A stretch of 64,000 nucleotides of DNA, from the NCBI RefSeq assembly GCF_003151255.1, contig NZ_CP029481.1, forward strand, positions 2,170,001 to 2,234,000, read 5' to 3'. Origin of the DNA: Microvirga sp. 17 mud 1-3 (GTDB lineage: Bacteria; Pseudomonadota; Alphaproteobacteria; Rhizobiales; Beijerinckiaceae). Below the pieces are notes generated by a model. It saw only the letters and a program-made list of their open reading frames with translations. It did no database searches and had not been told where the DNA came from. Below, one piece after another: positions 1 to 9,139 of this stretch (the first letter of the stretch is position 1; every line of letters begins with the position of its first letter). Both the position numbers and the translations under genes were made by a program.

Positions 1-76
1 TCAGAACAAAACACGAACAAGCGTGGCCGTAAAGAGGGGGCCTCTTCGGTACCGGAGCGAGATCCAGCCCAAATCC

Positions 77-103
77 AATTTACCAACAGCCTGTTGGCAA
101 ATT
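77..103. promoter_or_regulatory. Near-perfect inverted repeat, operator-like
   Basis: The arms AATTTACCAACAG and CTGTTGGCAAATT flank a single C and match at 12 of 13 positions. The site lies beyond the 3' end of the OLD-family gene and resembles the second palindrome at 146-170 in its CC-A/C-ACA...TGT-G/T-GG core. That pairing suggests two operators for a gene left of the window rather than a terminator, and no T-run follows. The regulator is unknown. Confidence 0.5.
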
Positions 104-145
104 AGGATGGTGCCGTTCTCACCTGGAGCGCCCCTGCCCTTTGTA

Positions 146-170
146 AATGTCCCACAAGCTGTGGGACATT
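146..170. promoter_or_regulatory. Perfect 25-bp palindrome, operator-like
   Basis: The arms AATGTCCCACA and TGTGGGACATT are perfectly complementary around a 3-nt centre. The centre lies 68 bp from that of the similar palindrome at 77-103. It could also form a hairpin ending transcription of the leftward OLD-family gene, but there is no U-tract. Confidence 0.5.
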
Positions 171-205
171 CTGGCGTGATCTGGGAGGGTGGCTGCGTCT
201 TGCGA

Positions 206-2164
206 TCAACGAAGAAGGGCGTTGAGCCGATCGAACAGGGCCTGGAAGCGATCGAGGGATCGCTCGACCGCCTCGTCCTTCTTCTCAAGAAGGGCAGGAT
301 TGCGGATCAGCCAAGCCGACGGCGTGAAATGGCTGAACTCGGGCAAGGACGGACGCAACCTGAAATGCTCCTCGGTAGGGGCAAGGATCCGGACGGGTGC
401 TCCCTCGGGAGTCAGGGCCTTCGCTTTGAGCGCATCGGCACCTTTCAGCCCGTAGGTCCCGTTTACGATGTCGGCCCAGACGGGTTCCTCGAAGAAATCT
501 TCGATATCGGATTCGGGCTTTGATACGAACTCAGCGACCGTCATCACGTTGCTTGCCGCTAGAAGGCTGGAGTTGCGAAGCCGGTCGATGTTCTTCTTCG
601 TCCCTTGAGCCACGTCGGTGAGGACTGCCACGTGGAGGTGCTTGCCTGCAAACAGGGACACGAAGGGCCAAACCTTATCGACCCCGCCGGACGGGCAAAT
701 CGTCCAGCGGTCGCTCAGCCCGGCATTCCCCCTCTTCTTCAGCGCCTCCGAAGCCGCCTGCAAGTAGAGGATGTCCGAAGGCCCCTCGACCAGCAGGGTG
801 TCCTTGCCAACGAAGAGAGTCTGCGTGATCTCGTACCCGAGGGCGGCTTGCAGCGGAAAAACCGCATCCGCATCGGAGCTCAGGAACTGCTCTGACACTT
901 TGGTGCCAAGCACCTTGGGACGGAAGGTGCCAACGCCTTCGACCTTATCCTCCACGATCCGCACGGACTCGAGCTTGTCGGCCGGAACCATGAACGGCGA
1001 ATGGGTGCTGTAGATGACCTGATGGTTCGGGCGCAGCTTCTCATCGATAAACCGGAGCAAGTCGGCTTGGGCCTTGCCGTGGAGCCCGTGGCCCGGCTCG
1101 TCGAGCAGGATAATGACGTTACCGTGCTTCTTCTTGACCTGCGCAAAGGCGACCAGGAAGGAGAAGAACCAGACAAAGCCCGCTGACCGCTCATTGAACG
1201 GAACCGTGACCTTGTGCAGATCATTGTAGACGCGAGCACGGACAATCGTGCCGCTGTTGAAGGGGGCAGGATCTTCCGGACGCGCCTGATCGACCGCAAC
1301 CCGGATCGCCAGATACTGGTTCTGGGACCAGTAGTCGAAGACCCGGTCTGTGATCTTGTTGGAGGCCGACTCCAGGCGGGCGGTCAGCTCCTCATACTTC
1401 TTTGCTTCCTGTAGTTCCTTGAGGGATGTGCCCGCATACTCCAGGAACTGCTCGAAGAGGAGTTCGCCCTCGGACAGCGGTTCGGCCGGATTGCGCCCCG
1501 CCCGCTTGGCGTTCAGAGCATCGATCGCAACGTCGCCGGCCATCCTCGAATAGTTGGCGAAGTACAGGAACTCAGGGCATCTTTCTGCCAGGACGTCGAT
1601 AGCTGCAAGAAGCGGTCTATGGTCACGAAAGGCCTTAATCCGGCGCAGGACGTCATCTTGAGCCGGTGTTCTTTCGGTCAGCCCATCCAAGTAGGCGAGA
1701 AGATCGCTCACCCGGGAATATGGATGCTCAGTGGCTCCTCCGCCGGCCGCTTGCCAAAGGTTTTCTGCGACCTTGGCTTCGTCCAAAGGCACCGTCCAAT
1801 TTTTACTAGTCTGTTCGTAGGATTTCTCAGTCGTCACCTCTTTGGACTTAAGGCACCCGGGCCCGAGAAGCGCCTCAACTGCGGCGACATCGTTATCATC
1901 AAGCAGCCATTTCGCAACGATGACTGTGGCCTCGCCGTCAGAGTGCCGCTCGTCGTACTCCGACCAGTGCCGACGGGGATAATCCTGCAGTTTGTTGTAG
2001 ACTTTCCGCTCGGTGTCGACTGGGTTCAGGCGCTCGATCGCTTGTAGAACAGTCGTCTTGCCGGACTCGTTCTTGCCGACCAAGCATGTGACGTCACCAA
2101 TCGCAAATTCGCCTGTGTCCTCGATGCTGCGGAAATTCGTGACCTGAACCTTGGTCAATTTCAT
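206..2164 (-). CDS. OLD-family ATP-dependent endonuclease (AAA ATPase + Toprim-like)
   Basis: The 652-aa protein opens with an SMC/RecF-like ATPase core: KVQVTNFRSIED, then Walker A GKNESGKT near residue 32. A Walker B/D-loop region LLDEPGHGLHG follows near residue 350, then a switch-type STHSPF. The C-terminal third resembles a Toprim nuclease, with LLVEGPSD near residue 455. The expected DxD is LTDVA, so its second acidic residue appears to be missing. The ATG at 2164 is preferred over an upstream in-frame start because AGGGGGC precedes it at good spacing. OLD-family proteins act in phage exclusion and DNA processing. No GajB-like helicase lies beside it, so a two-gene Gabija system is not supported. 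A lone defence or maintenance gene next to a Tn7-like element is the inference. Confidence 0.8.
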   Translation of the reverse strand: MKLTKVQVTNFRSIEDTGEFAIGDVTCLVGKNESGKTTVLQAIERLNPVDTERKVYNKLQDYPRRHWSEYDERHSDGEATVIVAKWLLDDNDVAAVEALLGPGCLKSKEVTTEKSYEQTSKNWTVPLDEAKVAENLWQAAGGGATEHPYSRVSDLLAYLDGLTERTPAQDDVLRRIKAFRDHRPLLAAIDVLAERCPEFLYFANYSRMAGDVAIDALNAKRAGRNPAEPLSEGELLFEQFLEYAGTSLKELQEAKKYEELTARLESASNKITDRVFDYWSQNQYLAIRVAVDQARPEDPAPFNSGTIVRARVYNDLHKVTVPFNERSAGFVWFFSFLVAFAQVKKKHGNVIILLDEPGHGLHGKAQADLLRFIDEKLRPNHQVIYSTHSPFMVPADKLESVRIVEDKVEGVGTFRPKVLGTKVSEQFLSSDADAVFPLQAALGYEITQTLFVGKDTLLVEGPSDILYLQAASEALKKRGNAGLSDRWTICPSGGVDKVWPFVSLFAGKHLHVAVLTDVAQGTKKNIDRLRNSSLLAASNVMTVAEFVSKPESDIEDFFEEPVWADIVNGTYGLKGADALKAKALTPEGAPVRILAPTEEHFRLRPSLPEFSHFTPSAWLIRNPALLEKKDEAVERSLDRFQALFDRLNALLR

Positions 2165-2570
2165 GGGCGCCCCCTGTTCTGGTTTTGATCTGGCTGTCAT
2201 TTGATCTCACAGATAGGAATTTTAAACAGCGCGGCTGCTTCTTGAACAAGGATTTGAGGCTCAAAAGCTAGGAAAGTGGAATAATCCTTGGGTCGACACG
2301 AGCAGGCAGCTCGTGCTCTCGGTGATCCCGATTTCAACGGCTTGATCGATTTCTGACGCCATCACCCGACTACCCCTTTTGGGAGTCGCAGAATCCGAAA
2401 CTTGGCTGTTGACTCGGTTCCTATTTTGTTCTCTCCTTAAGCCATGAACACGACGCGGCACAAACGAGAACGGATGGACGGCCTGGAACGGCCGGCGGTG
2501 GGTCGCGCCCGCAAACGGACCCGCTTCATCCAACCTTAAGTCACGGCGCACTCGGCCTGAGGCGCCCTGT
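2165..2570. other. Intergenic region, no confident gene
   Basis: This separates the leftward OLD-family gene from the rightward TnsA-fold gene, so it should hold two divergent promoters. Only tiny reading frames occur (31 codons at 2443 on plus; 33 codons at 2362-2261 on minus), neither with a convincing ribosome site. No clear palindrome or -10/-35 pair was recognised. Confidence 0.4.
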
Positions 2571-3206
2571 ATGAGTGGTGCCATGGTCCTGCTTTCGAGT
2601 ACCGTTACCGGACAACAATCCCCCCGCCGACGCCTTCCCTTCAAGCTGACCAAGGCCCCCGGTCCCCTTGATGCGAAGACGGCCCTGCACGTCGACTTCC
2701 TGATGGTCTGCGAGTTCGATCCGCGGGTGGTCGCGGTGGCCGAGGCGGACAGCTCGATCGCTCTGTGGGACAGCCTGCAACACACGCCGGATTACCGGGT
2801 CGATACGGATGAGGGCCGATCTCTCGTCGACATCGTCATCTCGACTTACCCGCCAACCCTGGAGCATTTGGCCCACGTCGAGCGAGCGGCGGCGGAGCAG
2901 GGGATTGCGTACCGCGTCGAGACCGCCAGCACCCTTCGATCCGGCCTGCCCTTCTTGGCTGCCCGCCTGATCCATGACTGCCGCCGCCGGCTCGTCCCGG
3001 CCGGCGACCGGGTCCGCATCCTGCATGTCCTCGACGAAGTCGGCTCTCTGCCGCTGGTCGAGGCGGCGGGCCTCGCAACGGCCTCCGTGGATGGCGTGGC
3101 CGCCGTGCTCGCTCTGGTCTGCGAAGGCCTGATCGAAGTCGAGATTGCCAACGGCATCGTCCCTGAAGCTCCCGTGCGCCGGCGAAAGCGCACCTGCCCG
3201 GAATGA
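2571..3206 (+). CDS. TnsA-fold (Tn7 endonuclease-like) protein, catalytic residues apparently lost
   Basis: The 211-aa protein has the layout of a TnsA N-terminal nuclease: LHVDFLMVCEFDPRVVAV, then HTPDYRV, then SLVDIV, followed by GIAYRVETA and a C-terminal winged-helix-like part. In active TnsA proteins these stretches read LExDFL, TPDF and VEVK. Here the first Glu is His, and the Lys and one acidic position of VEVK are replaced; only the PDY Asp remains. It is therefore probably a non-cleaving relative. ATG 2571 and ATG 2583 are both possible starts with weak ribosome sites. It lies 110 bp before the FtsH-like gene on the same strand and 2.7 kb upstream of an intact tnsA. The family call rests on motif pattern alone. 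Confidence 0.55.
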   Translation: MSGAMVLLSSTVTGQQSPRRRLPFKLTKAPGPLDAKTALHVDFLMVCEFDPRVVAVAEADSSIALWDSLQHTPDYRVDTDEGRSLVDIVISTYPPTLEHLAHVERAAAEQGIAYRVETASTLRSGLPFLAARLIHDCRRRLVPAGDRVRILHVLDEVGSLPLVEAAGLATASVDGVAAVLALVCEGLIEVEIANGIVPEAPVRRRKRTCPE

Positions 3207-3315
3207 CACTCCCCCATGGAATGCCACGAACCCACCCTGCCCTGTTTCCCGCCCACGAAGCGACGCCGTTGAGATAACCGGCGTGGATCGCTCGCGGGCT
3301 GCCGCGAGACGATCC

Positions 3316-5334
3316 ATGACCGACAATGCCCCTGCCGATATTTCCGATATTCCCTTCGATGATGCTCCGGATGACCCGTCATCATCCGCACTGCGTGCCG
3401 ATCTCGTCACGGTTGAGCTCTGCCTCGACGCCGTGTTGCCGGATGGGCTGATCGACGCCCTTGCCCGCCGCAAGCCCGCCGCGGTGGCGATCACGGTGCC
3501 TTCGGAATCCTGGTGTGATCCGGTTCAGGATCGCATCACCGCGTTGGTGTCGGCGGCTCGCTTCGAGATCGCGGGCTCACCCGTCCGACCTCGCGACATT
3601 GAGCCTGCCTTTATCGTTCGCCGAGCCAGCCCGACGTCCAAGCTCCGTCGAGAGGATCAGGCACGAGCCGCAGAGGCGCTCTCGAGGAGCCATGGTCTGG
3701 TCGGCATCAGTGTCGGGTCTGCCAGCGCCCTGCCGGAGATCCTCGCCCATACCCCCGACTACCAGGTTGTCGTGGCCCGTCCCACGGAGCAGTTGCTGCA
3801 ACAGGTCATCGCATGCGTGACCGGTCAGCAGCCGGATCCCGGCTCTTTGGCGGGATTGGGCGGCTTCGATCTTGACGATCTGGCCACCTGTATCCGTCGG
3901 GGTTCCTCACCCGCCGACTGCATCCTGCGCCTCAGAGAGATCCGGCGGGCCCGTTCAGCTGCCCCAGGCGATGATGTGCCTCCGCTCGATCGGATGCACG
4001 GCTACGGTGCGGCCCAGGATTGGGGGCTGGCGCTCGCCCGCGACATCGACCGGCTCCGGTCCGGTCACCCTGACATCACGCTCGCGAGCCTGCCACGGGG
4101 CATTCTGCTCTCCGGGCCACCGGGGGTCGGCAAGAGCATCTATTGCCGAAGCCTTGCCAAGACCGCGGGCGTGCCTCTCGTGATCACGAGCGTCGGCGAG
4201 TGGCTGTCCTCGGGCGACGGCCATCTCGACGACGTCCTCAACGCGGCCCGTGCCAGCGCCGCTGCGCTCAAGGAGCGACCCGGCATCCTGATGTGGGACG
4301 AGGTCGACAGCATCGTCGACCGACGGATTGGCGACAGGAACAGCAGGGCGTGGTGGACGAGCTTCGTGAACGGAGTTCTCACCCTTGTCGACTGCCTGCC
4401 GGCCGGCACGATCCTGATCGGCGCCTGCAATCACCCCGAGATCGTGGATCCCGCGCTCAAGCGTTCGGGGCGGCTGGATACGGCCGTCACCATTTCACTT
4501 CCCGACGCTGCAAGCCGGGAGGGCATCCTGCGGGCTCATCTCCGCGGTGACCTGGCCGACGCCGATCTCACAAGGATTGTGCACGCAATTCATGGCCAGA
4601 CGGGTGCCGACATCGCCCGCTACGTCCGCGATGCCCGGCAACAGGCACGGGACAAGGGCGGTCCGCTGACTCTTGCCGATCTGGAGTTCGTGATCCTTCC
4701 GCCCGAGACCCGTTCGCCGGATGTGCTGGCCCGCTGTGCCATTCACGAGGCAGCCCACGCCGTCGTCGCCACCGCCCTTGGTCTCGAGGTCGAGGCCGTC
4801 ACTCTGCACGCAATGGGATCAACCGGCGGATCAACATCTGTCGTCGCCAGCCGGGATCCGATCCCCACACGGGCGACATTGGAGCTGGAGGTCATCGGTG
4901 CCCTTGCGGGCCGGGCAGCGGATCTGGCCGGATCTGGCGCCAATGCGGGGGCTGGTGGCTGCTGGTCGTCAGATCTCGGTTTCGCAACGCAGATACTCGC
5001 CAAGATTCACGGGTCCCTGGGCCTTGGTCCGTCTCTTGTCTTCCGCGGCTCGCCGGATGAGGTGGCGCAGGCTCTCGCTCACGATGCCGACCTGCGGGAC
5101 GTCGTTGAGGCCGACCTGGTGCGTCTGCTCAATCGGGCGATGACCTTGGTCGAACACCACGCCAACGCGATCGCCGCTGTCGCCGACGCCCTGATCCAGG
5201 AGCGCCTGCTCACCGGCGATGACGTGCTCGCGCTCATGGCGGCCCATCCGCCTTGGAAGCGGGCCCGCCGTGCACGACCCGCAATGGACTTTGGCAAGGC
5301 GCGAAATCGGGCCGCGAAACTCCGGGAGATCTGA
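3316..5334 (+). CDS. Soluble FtsH-like AAA+ ATPase with M41-type metalloprotease domain
   Basis: The 672-aa protein has an unrecognised N-terminal domain of about 210 residues. An AAA+ module follows, with Walker A GPPGVGKS near residue 266, Walker B ILMWDEVD near 322 and arginine-finger region RSGRLD. The C-terminal domain has HEAAH near residue 477 (HEXXH zinc site) and SSDLGFAT, matching the FtsH third-ligand Asp motif. Both ATPase and peptidase therefore look intact. Unlike true FtsH there are no N-terminal membrane segments. ATG 3316 is chosen because earlier starts overlap the upstream gene; its ribosome site is weak. The TnsA-fold gene precedes it by 110 bp, suggesting one unit. The substrate is unknown. 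Confidence 0.8.
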   Translation: MTDNAPADISDIPFDDAPDDPSSSALRADLVTVELCLDAVLPDGLIDALARRKPAAVAITVPSESWCDPVQDRITALVSAARFEIAGSPVRPRDIEPAFIVRRASPTSKLRREDQARAAEALSRSHGLVGISVGSASALPEILAHTPDYQVVVARPTEQLLQQVIACVTGQQPDPGSLAGLGGFDLDDLATCIRRGSSPADCILRLREIRRARSAAPGDDVPPLDRMHGYGAAQDWGLALARDIDRLRSGHPDITLASLPRGILLSGPPGVGKSIYCRSLAKTAGVPLVITSVGEWLSSGDGHLDDVLNAARASAAALKERPGILMWDEVDSIVDRRIGDRNSRAWWTSFVNGVLTLVDCLPAGTILIGACNHPEIVDPALKRSGRLDTAVTISLPDAASREGILRAHLRGDLADADLTRIVHAIHGQTGADIARYVRDARQQARDKGGPLTLADLEFVILPPETRSPDVLARCAIHEAAHAVVATALGLEVEAVTLHAMGSTGGSTSVVASRDPIPTRATLELEVIGALAGRAADLAGSGANAGAGGCWSSDLGFATQILAKIHGSLGLGPSLVFRGSPDEVAQALAHDADLRDVVEADLVRLLNRAMTLVEHHANAIAAVADALIQERLLTGDDVLALMAAHPPWKRARRARPAMDFGKARNRAAKLREI

Positions 5335-5944
5335 AATGGCAAACCAATCCTTTGGACGGCCACAAATATTTTCAGCCTGCCCAATGCTGATGTGCCGCTC
5401 AAAACATGGCGCTCATGATGTTCTTGCCGTTGGCGTTTCTGCGCTCGTTCCTAGTCGCATAACACCAAAAAATAGGAAACGTCACAAGACAGCGCGGCAA
5501 CGATCTCGGCTTGTTGTCAGTTGGATTGGCAGCCGAATCCTCCGACCCGAATCTCTGCATTCTTGGGGCCGCGAAGGATTTCCGAACAAGGAGATGGCTG
5601 TGACCGCAGGGCTTATTCGAGCGCCGCCGAGACCTTAGACAAACGAAACGCGCGGACCTGGCCGGGACCGCGCGCTCGAAGAGATCCGTGCCACTGCCCC
5701 GAAATTTTCCAAACCCGGCAGGGCACTTCCAGAACCAACCAAAGGACCGGCTCCGTGGAGGGGGCCAGCGTCTGTTGGACCGGGCGACTATTGCCGCCTG
5801 CGATACCAACATCGCAGGTCGCATCTGGTTCCCTTGGAACCGGACCCCGTCTCTTCGTGCCCCCTCCACCGGCCATCCCCTGTAAACGCGCAAGTCCGCT
5901 TGTGCGAACGATATTGCATGCCCTTGTGGGCGGGACTGAAAGCC
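5335..5944. other. Long intergenic region upstream of tnsA; candidate transposon end
   Basis: No gene is supported here. In Tn7-like elements an end lies outside tnsA, so the left end of this element may be in this stretch. I could not find a convincing TGT-type terminus with repeated TnsB sites or a partner end elsewhere. A hairpin-forming repeat lies at 5797-5818. Confidence 0.35.
5797..5818. repeat. Inverted repeat upstream of tnsA
   Basis: CCTGCGAT and ATCGCAGG are perfect 8-bp arms around ACCAAC. It sits about 130 bp before the tnsA start and could be a TnsB-binding or operator site, or a leader hairpin. Confidence 0.45.
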
Positions 5945-6679
5945 ATGAAGCGGGTGATCGACCTGGACAAACTGAACGCGACCTGCATCCCGCGGGAGCT
6001 GGCGCCGGACGTCACCCAGTGGGTGCATCCGGACGGCCGCCCAGTCCGCGACGTCATGAAACCCAATGCCCTGAACCGCACCGTGCGGGCGCCCTGCGTC
6101 AAGGCAGGCCGGGATCTGCATGTCGAGGGTCCGGACAACGAAGCCTTGGCCGTGATGTGGTACGACATCAACCCGAGCGTGCTCGATGTCATCGAGCAGC
6201 CGGAGGTGATCGAGTTCAAGCGTGAGGACGGACGCGAGACGTTCTTTGTTCCCGACTTCCTCGTCCGCCGCGTCGGCGATCTCTATCGCCGGGAGGAGGT
6301 CAAGAGCGCCCTCGCCTTCGTCAAGGATCCTGACCTTCAAGCGAAGCTGGACCGGAACAAGGCCATCTATGCCCGCGGCGGCCTGGAGTACCGGCTGCTG
6401 GTCGTGAACCGCATCGACCACCGATCCTTCTGGGACAACGTCCGGATCGTCGCGTCGAAGCGTGGCTATACGCCCGACGAGGGCGATGTCGAGCGCGTTC
6501 GCCTTCACCTTGCGGCCAAGGGCGGCGTCTCGACGCTCGGCGCCTGCATCAAGCACGTGAAGCACGACCCGGTCGATCCGTTCGACACCGTGCTGGCGAT
6601 GATGCCCCGCCGCCTGGTTCGCATTCAGTTGAAAGAACCCTTGGGCCTGCACAGCCGTGTGGAGCTCGTCCTGTCATGA
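5945..6679 (+). CDS. tnsA: TnsA-like transposon endonuclease
   Basis: TnsA cuts the 5' ends of Tn7-like elements and works with TnsB. This 244-aa protein keeps the nuclease pattern: NEALAVMWYDINPSVLDVIEQP supplies the first Glu, FVPDFLV the Asp, and EEVKS the E-x-K triad, all in the N-terminal half. A C-terminal winged-helix part (DEGDVERVRLHLA) follows. ATG 5945 begins the conserved part; ATG 5918 is an alternative, and neither has a strong ribosome site. It heads a rightward tnsA-tnsB-tnsC-tniQ cluster and sits 167 bp before tnsB. It contrasts with the degenerate TnsA-fold gene at 2571. Confidence 0.8.
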   Translation: MKRVIDLDKLNATCIPRELAPDVTQWVHPDGRPVRDVMKPNALNRTVRAPCVKAGRDLHVEGPDNEALAVMWYDINPSVLDVIEQPEVIEFKREDGRETFFVPDFLVRRVGDLYRREEVKSALAFVKDPDLQAKLDRNKAIYARGGLEYRLLVVNRIDHRSFWDNVRIVASKRGYTPDEGDVERVRLHLAAKGGVSTLGACIKHVKHDPVDPFDTVLAMMPRRLVRIQLKEPLGLHSRVELVLS

Positions 6680-6793
6680 CCGCGTACGCCCGGCCCTGTT
6701 CAGCCCGCGGCCCGCCGTGAGCGCTGCCTGATCCGCCCACCGGCCGCTTCCATCCCAACCCGCCGCAGATCGATCCCGATCTGTGAACGGCCT

Positions 6794-6808
6794 CGCTTTG
6801 CCAAAGCG
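6794..6808. promoter_or_regulatory. 15-bp palindrome before tnsB
   Basis: CGCTTTG-C-CAAAGCG is a perfect palindrome 39 bp upstream of the tnsB start codon. Its place suggests an operator or TnsB autoregulatory site controlling tnsBC-tniQ. Confidence 0.45.
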
Positions 6809-6846
6809 GTCTTCCCTTCCCGTCCGAAGGTCCAAGGAGACCGGAC

Positions 6847-9075
6847 ATGAATCTCAATGCATCCACCAACCTGACACCGATCGGCGCCGCCGTTGCTCTG
6901 GGGCGCAAGAACCGACCCACCAAGACTATCGCCCAGCACAAGATCCGCAAGCGGATCACCTTGAGCGCCGGCGTCGATCTCGAGGCGGGCCAGCTCGTCC
7001 GCCTCGACGGCAGTCACTTCATCTTCGAGCACGCAACCACCGATGACGAGATCGTGCTGAAGCACGAGCGAACCGGCAAGGTTTTTCCGCTGTCGCTCGA
7101 CGAGTTCTCCGGGCTGCATGCGGACAACCGGCTGTTCGTCCTGGCCCGCTGCGAGGTGACGCTGCCGAAGAACAAGGTGGCGCTCCTGACGATGCCGCTC
7201 AGTGCCTTCGAGCCGAAGACCCGCGCCGAGGCCATGCGAAAGGCCCGGTTCTGTATCGAGCTCGACAAGGCCCGTGACAGCGGCGAGGTGAAGTCGCTCG
7301 TTTTCGAGGAGTTGGAGCCGTTCATCAAGAAGGTCGCCGAGGAGCGTGGCCTCAAGACAACATCTGTCGCATCGCTGATCCGGTGGTACGGCTGGTGGCG
7401 GGCCGGCCACCGGCGGCTCTCCGTCATGTGTCATGCCCGTGCCAAGCGGCGGGCGACTGCCCGCATGAACGAGGCCGTTCTGGCTCACCTCCTCGATGCC
7501 ATCGAGGGCCTCTACGCCCAGGTCTCCGGAACCACCCTGGAGGACATTCGGCAGGCGGTTCGCAAGGCGCTCGAGACGGAGGATGAGCAGGATGGCCCGG
7601 ATCGACTGGAGCTGAAGCCCCCGGCCCTGTCGACGATCGCCCGCTACGTGAAGAACTACAACGAGTACCAGATCACGGCCGGTCGCGAGGGCACCTACGA
7701 GGCAAACGCGATCTTCGAGGCTCGCGGCAAGATGCAGATCCCGACCGTGCCGAATGCGCTGTGGGAGATCGACCACACCCGCATTCCGATTGAGGTGTGC
7801 TTCAAGGGGCGAGACCGCAACGGGAATGAGGTCGAGATCATCATCGGCCATCCCTGGTTCACTGCGGTGATCGACATCCACACGCGGGTCATCGTGGCGT
7901 GGGAGTTGTCGATGGAGCCGGCCTCGTCGCTGCGGACCATGCGGGTGCTCAAGAAGGCGATGTTGCCCAAGCACGAGTTGCACCAAACCTATCCGGAGCT
8001 CGAGAACCGCTGCGACTTCTTCGGGATCACCGCCCGGGTACGGGCCGACCGTGGCCGTGATTTCTTCGCCGATGCCGTAGCCGAGGCGTTGATGGACCTC
8101 GTGGTCGAGCTCGACCAGACCCATGCCTACACCCCAACCGAGAAGCCCTTCATCGAGCGGTTCTTCTGGTCCCTGAAGCGGATGCTCCTGCGCAAGATCC
8201 CGGGCTATGTGCCCAAGGCCGCCAAGCGTAAGCCGGGGCGGAAGAAGAAGGTCGCCAAGCATCTGACCATCGAGCAGCTCGACTGGGCGATCACGCGCTG
8301 GATCGTCGACGTGTACCACCAGCGGCCGCATGCGGGCCTTGGGGGTATTTCGCCGGCCGAGGCCTGGGAGCGCGGGATGGAGCGGGTCGCCCTGATGCGG
8401 AAGAAGAACCCACAGCTGCAGGTCCGCTCGAGCTTCGAGCGCAGCCAGGAGGAGTTCGACCTGGCCTTCACCATCCGCCGCACCCGCCGGCTCCGTAACG
8501 ACGGCGTCCGGATCTTCGGCTTCCAGTACCACTCCCGGGAGTTGGCTCAACTGGTGTCGGCCATCGGTGTAGACGCGCTGGTTGAGGTGCGGGCTGATCC
8601 GGCGAACATCTCCAGCGTCCGTGTGTTCGACCCGCGACCGGACCACATGCGCTTCATCACGGCGGACTGCACCGAGGTCGAGTATACCGCGAACCTGCCC
8701 CTGTGGTCGCACAATCAGCTCAAGGGTCCCCTCGCAAAGCGGCTCGGCCGCAAGCCTCGCAAGGGCGACTGGGGTCGCGCCTCGATCACGCTGGTGAGCG
8801 AAATTCTGGGACTCCTGGATGCCGGCCCGAAGGCCAGCCGGCGCGATTTGGCTAAAGCCGCCCGACACCTCGGCGGCAGGCTCGATCTCGGGCTGTTGGC
8901 GGCCAAGCTCTCCTACGAGGCCGACAAGACGGGCCAACCCATGCTCGAGGTCGCCTACGACGACCTCGAGGCCGACGATCAGGCCGAGGCCGTCACGCCC
9001 GCCACGCCGGTGAAGGCCGCCCCGACGGCTCCGCAGGGCCGCTCGCGGGACCCCTTCACCGAACTCGACCGCTGA
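6847..9075 (+). CDS. tnsB: TnsB-like DDE transposase (Mu/Tn7 family)
   Basis: The 742-aa protein has the rve/Mu-type core: WEIDHTRIPIEV (Asp near 309), ADRGRDFF (Asp near 401, where most relatives read DNGxEF) and EKPFIERFFWSLKR (Glu near 437). The DDE triad therefore looks complete. A Mu-type beta-barrel C-terminal region (HPGLGG-like RPHAGLGGISPAEAW) and an N-terminal helix-turn-helix region flank it. TnsB binds the element ends and joins 3' ends to target DNA. AAGGAG lies at good spacing before ATG 6847. A terminator-like hairpin follows it before tnsC. Confidence 0.9.
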   Translation: MNLNASTNLTPIGAAVALGRKNRPTKTIAQHKIRKRITLSAGVDLEAGQLVRLDGSHFIFEHATTDDEIVLKHERTGKVFPLSLDEFSGLHADNRLFVLARCEVTLPKNKVALLTMPLSAFEPKTRAEAMRKARFCIELDKARDSGEVKSLVFEELEPFIKKVAEERGLKTTSVASLIRWYGWWRAGHRRLSVMCHARAKRRATARMNEAVLAHLLDAIEGLYAQVSGTTLEDIRQAVRKALETEDEQDGPDRLELKPPALSTIARYVKNYNEYQITAGREGTYEANAIFEARGKMQIPTVPNALWEIDHTRIPIEVCFKGRDRNGNEVEIIIGHPWFTAVIDIHTRVIVAWELSMEPASSLRTMRVLKKAMLPKHELHQTYPELENRCDFFGITARVRADRGRDFFADAVAEALMDLVVELDQTHAYTPTEKPFIERFFWSLKRMLLRKIPGYVPKAAKRKPGRKKKVAKHLTIEQLDWAITRWIVDVYHQRPHAGLGGISPAEAWERGMERVALMRKKNPQLQVRSSFERSQEEFDLAFTIRRTRRLRNDGVRIFGFQYHSRELAQLVSAIGVDALVEVRADPANISSVRVFDPRPDHMRFITADCTEVEYTANLPLWSHNQLKGPLAKRLGRKPRKGDWGRASITLVSEILGLLDAGPKASRRDLAKAARHLGGRLDLGLLAAKLSYEADKTGQPMLEVAYDDLEADDQAEAVTPATPVKAAPTAPQGRSRDPFTELDR

Positions 9076-9090
9076 TCCTTGCCCTCCTCC

Positions 9091-9117
9091 CCACCGGGAC
9101 GCCATGCGCCCCGGTGG
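9091..9117 (+). terminator. Hairpin plus ATTTT between tnsB and tnsC
   Basis: CCACCGGG and CCCGGTGG form a perfect 8-bp stem, extendable through ACGC/GCGC, followed by ATTTTG. It looks like a weak intrinsic terminator or attenuator that would lower tnsC/tniQ expression relative to tnsB. Confidence 0.5.
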
Positions 9118-9139
9118 ATTTTGCCATTGGGAGACCATC

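Noticed and set aside
880..1299. 139-codon frame on the minus strand inside the OLD-family gene
   Set aside because: It is an out-of-frame shadow with Arg/Ser-rich composition; the OLD-family frame carries all recognisable motifs.
206..2164. Gabija (GajA-GajB) defence system
   Set aside because: An OLD-type nuclease is present but no UvrD-like GajB helicase is adjacent.
2443..2538. 31-codon basic frame before the TnsA-fold gene
   Set aside because: No ribosome site and no recognisable motif; length is within chance.
5399..6652. 417-codon minus-strand frame opposite tnsA
   Set aside because: It has His/Arg/Gly-rich shadow composition and the intact TnsA lies on the plus strand.
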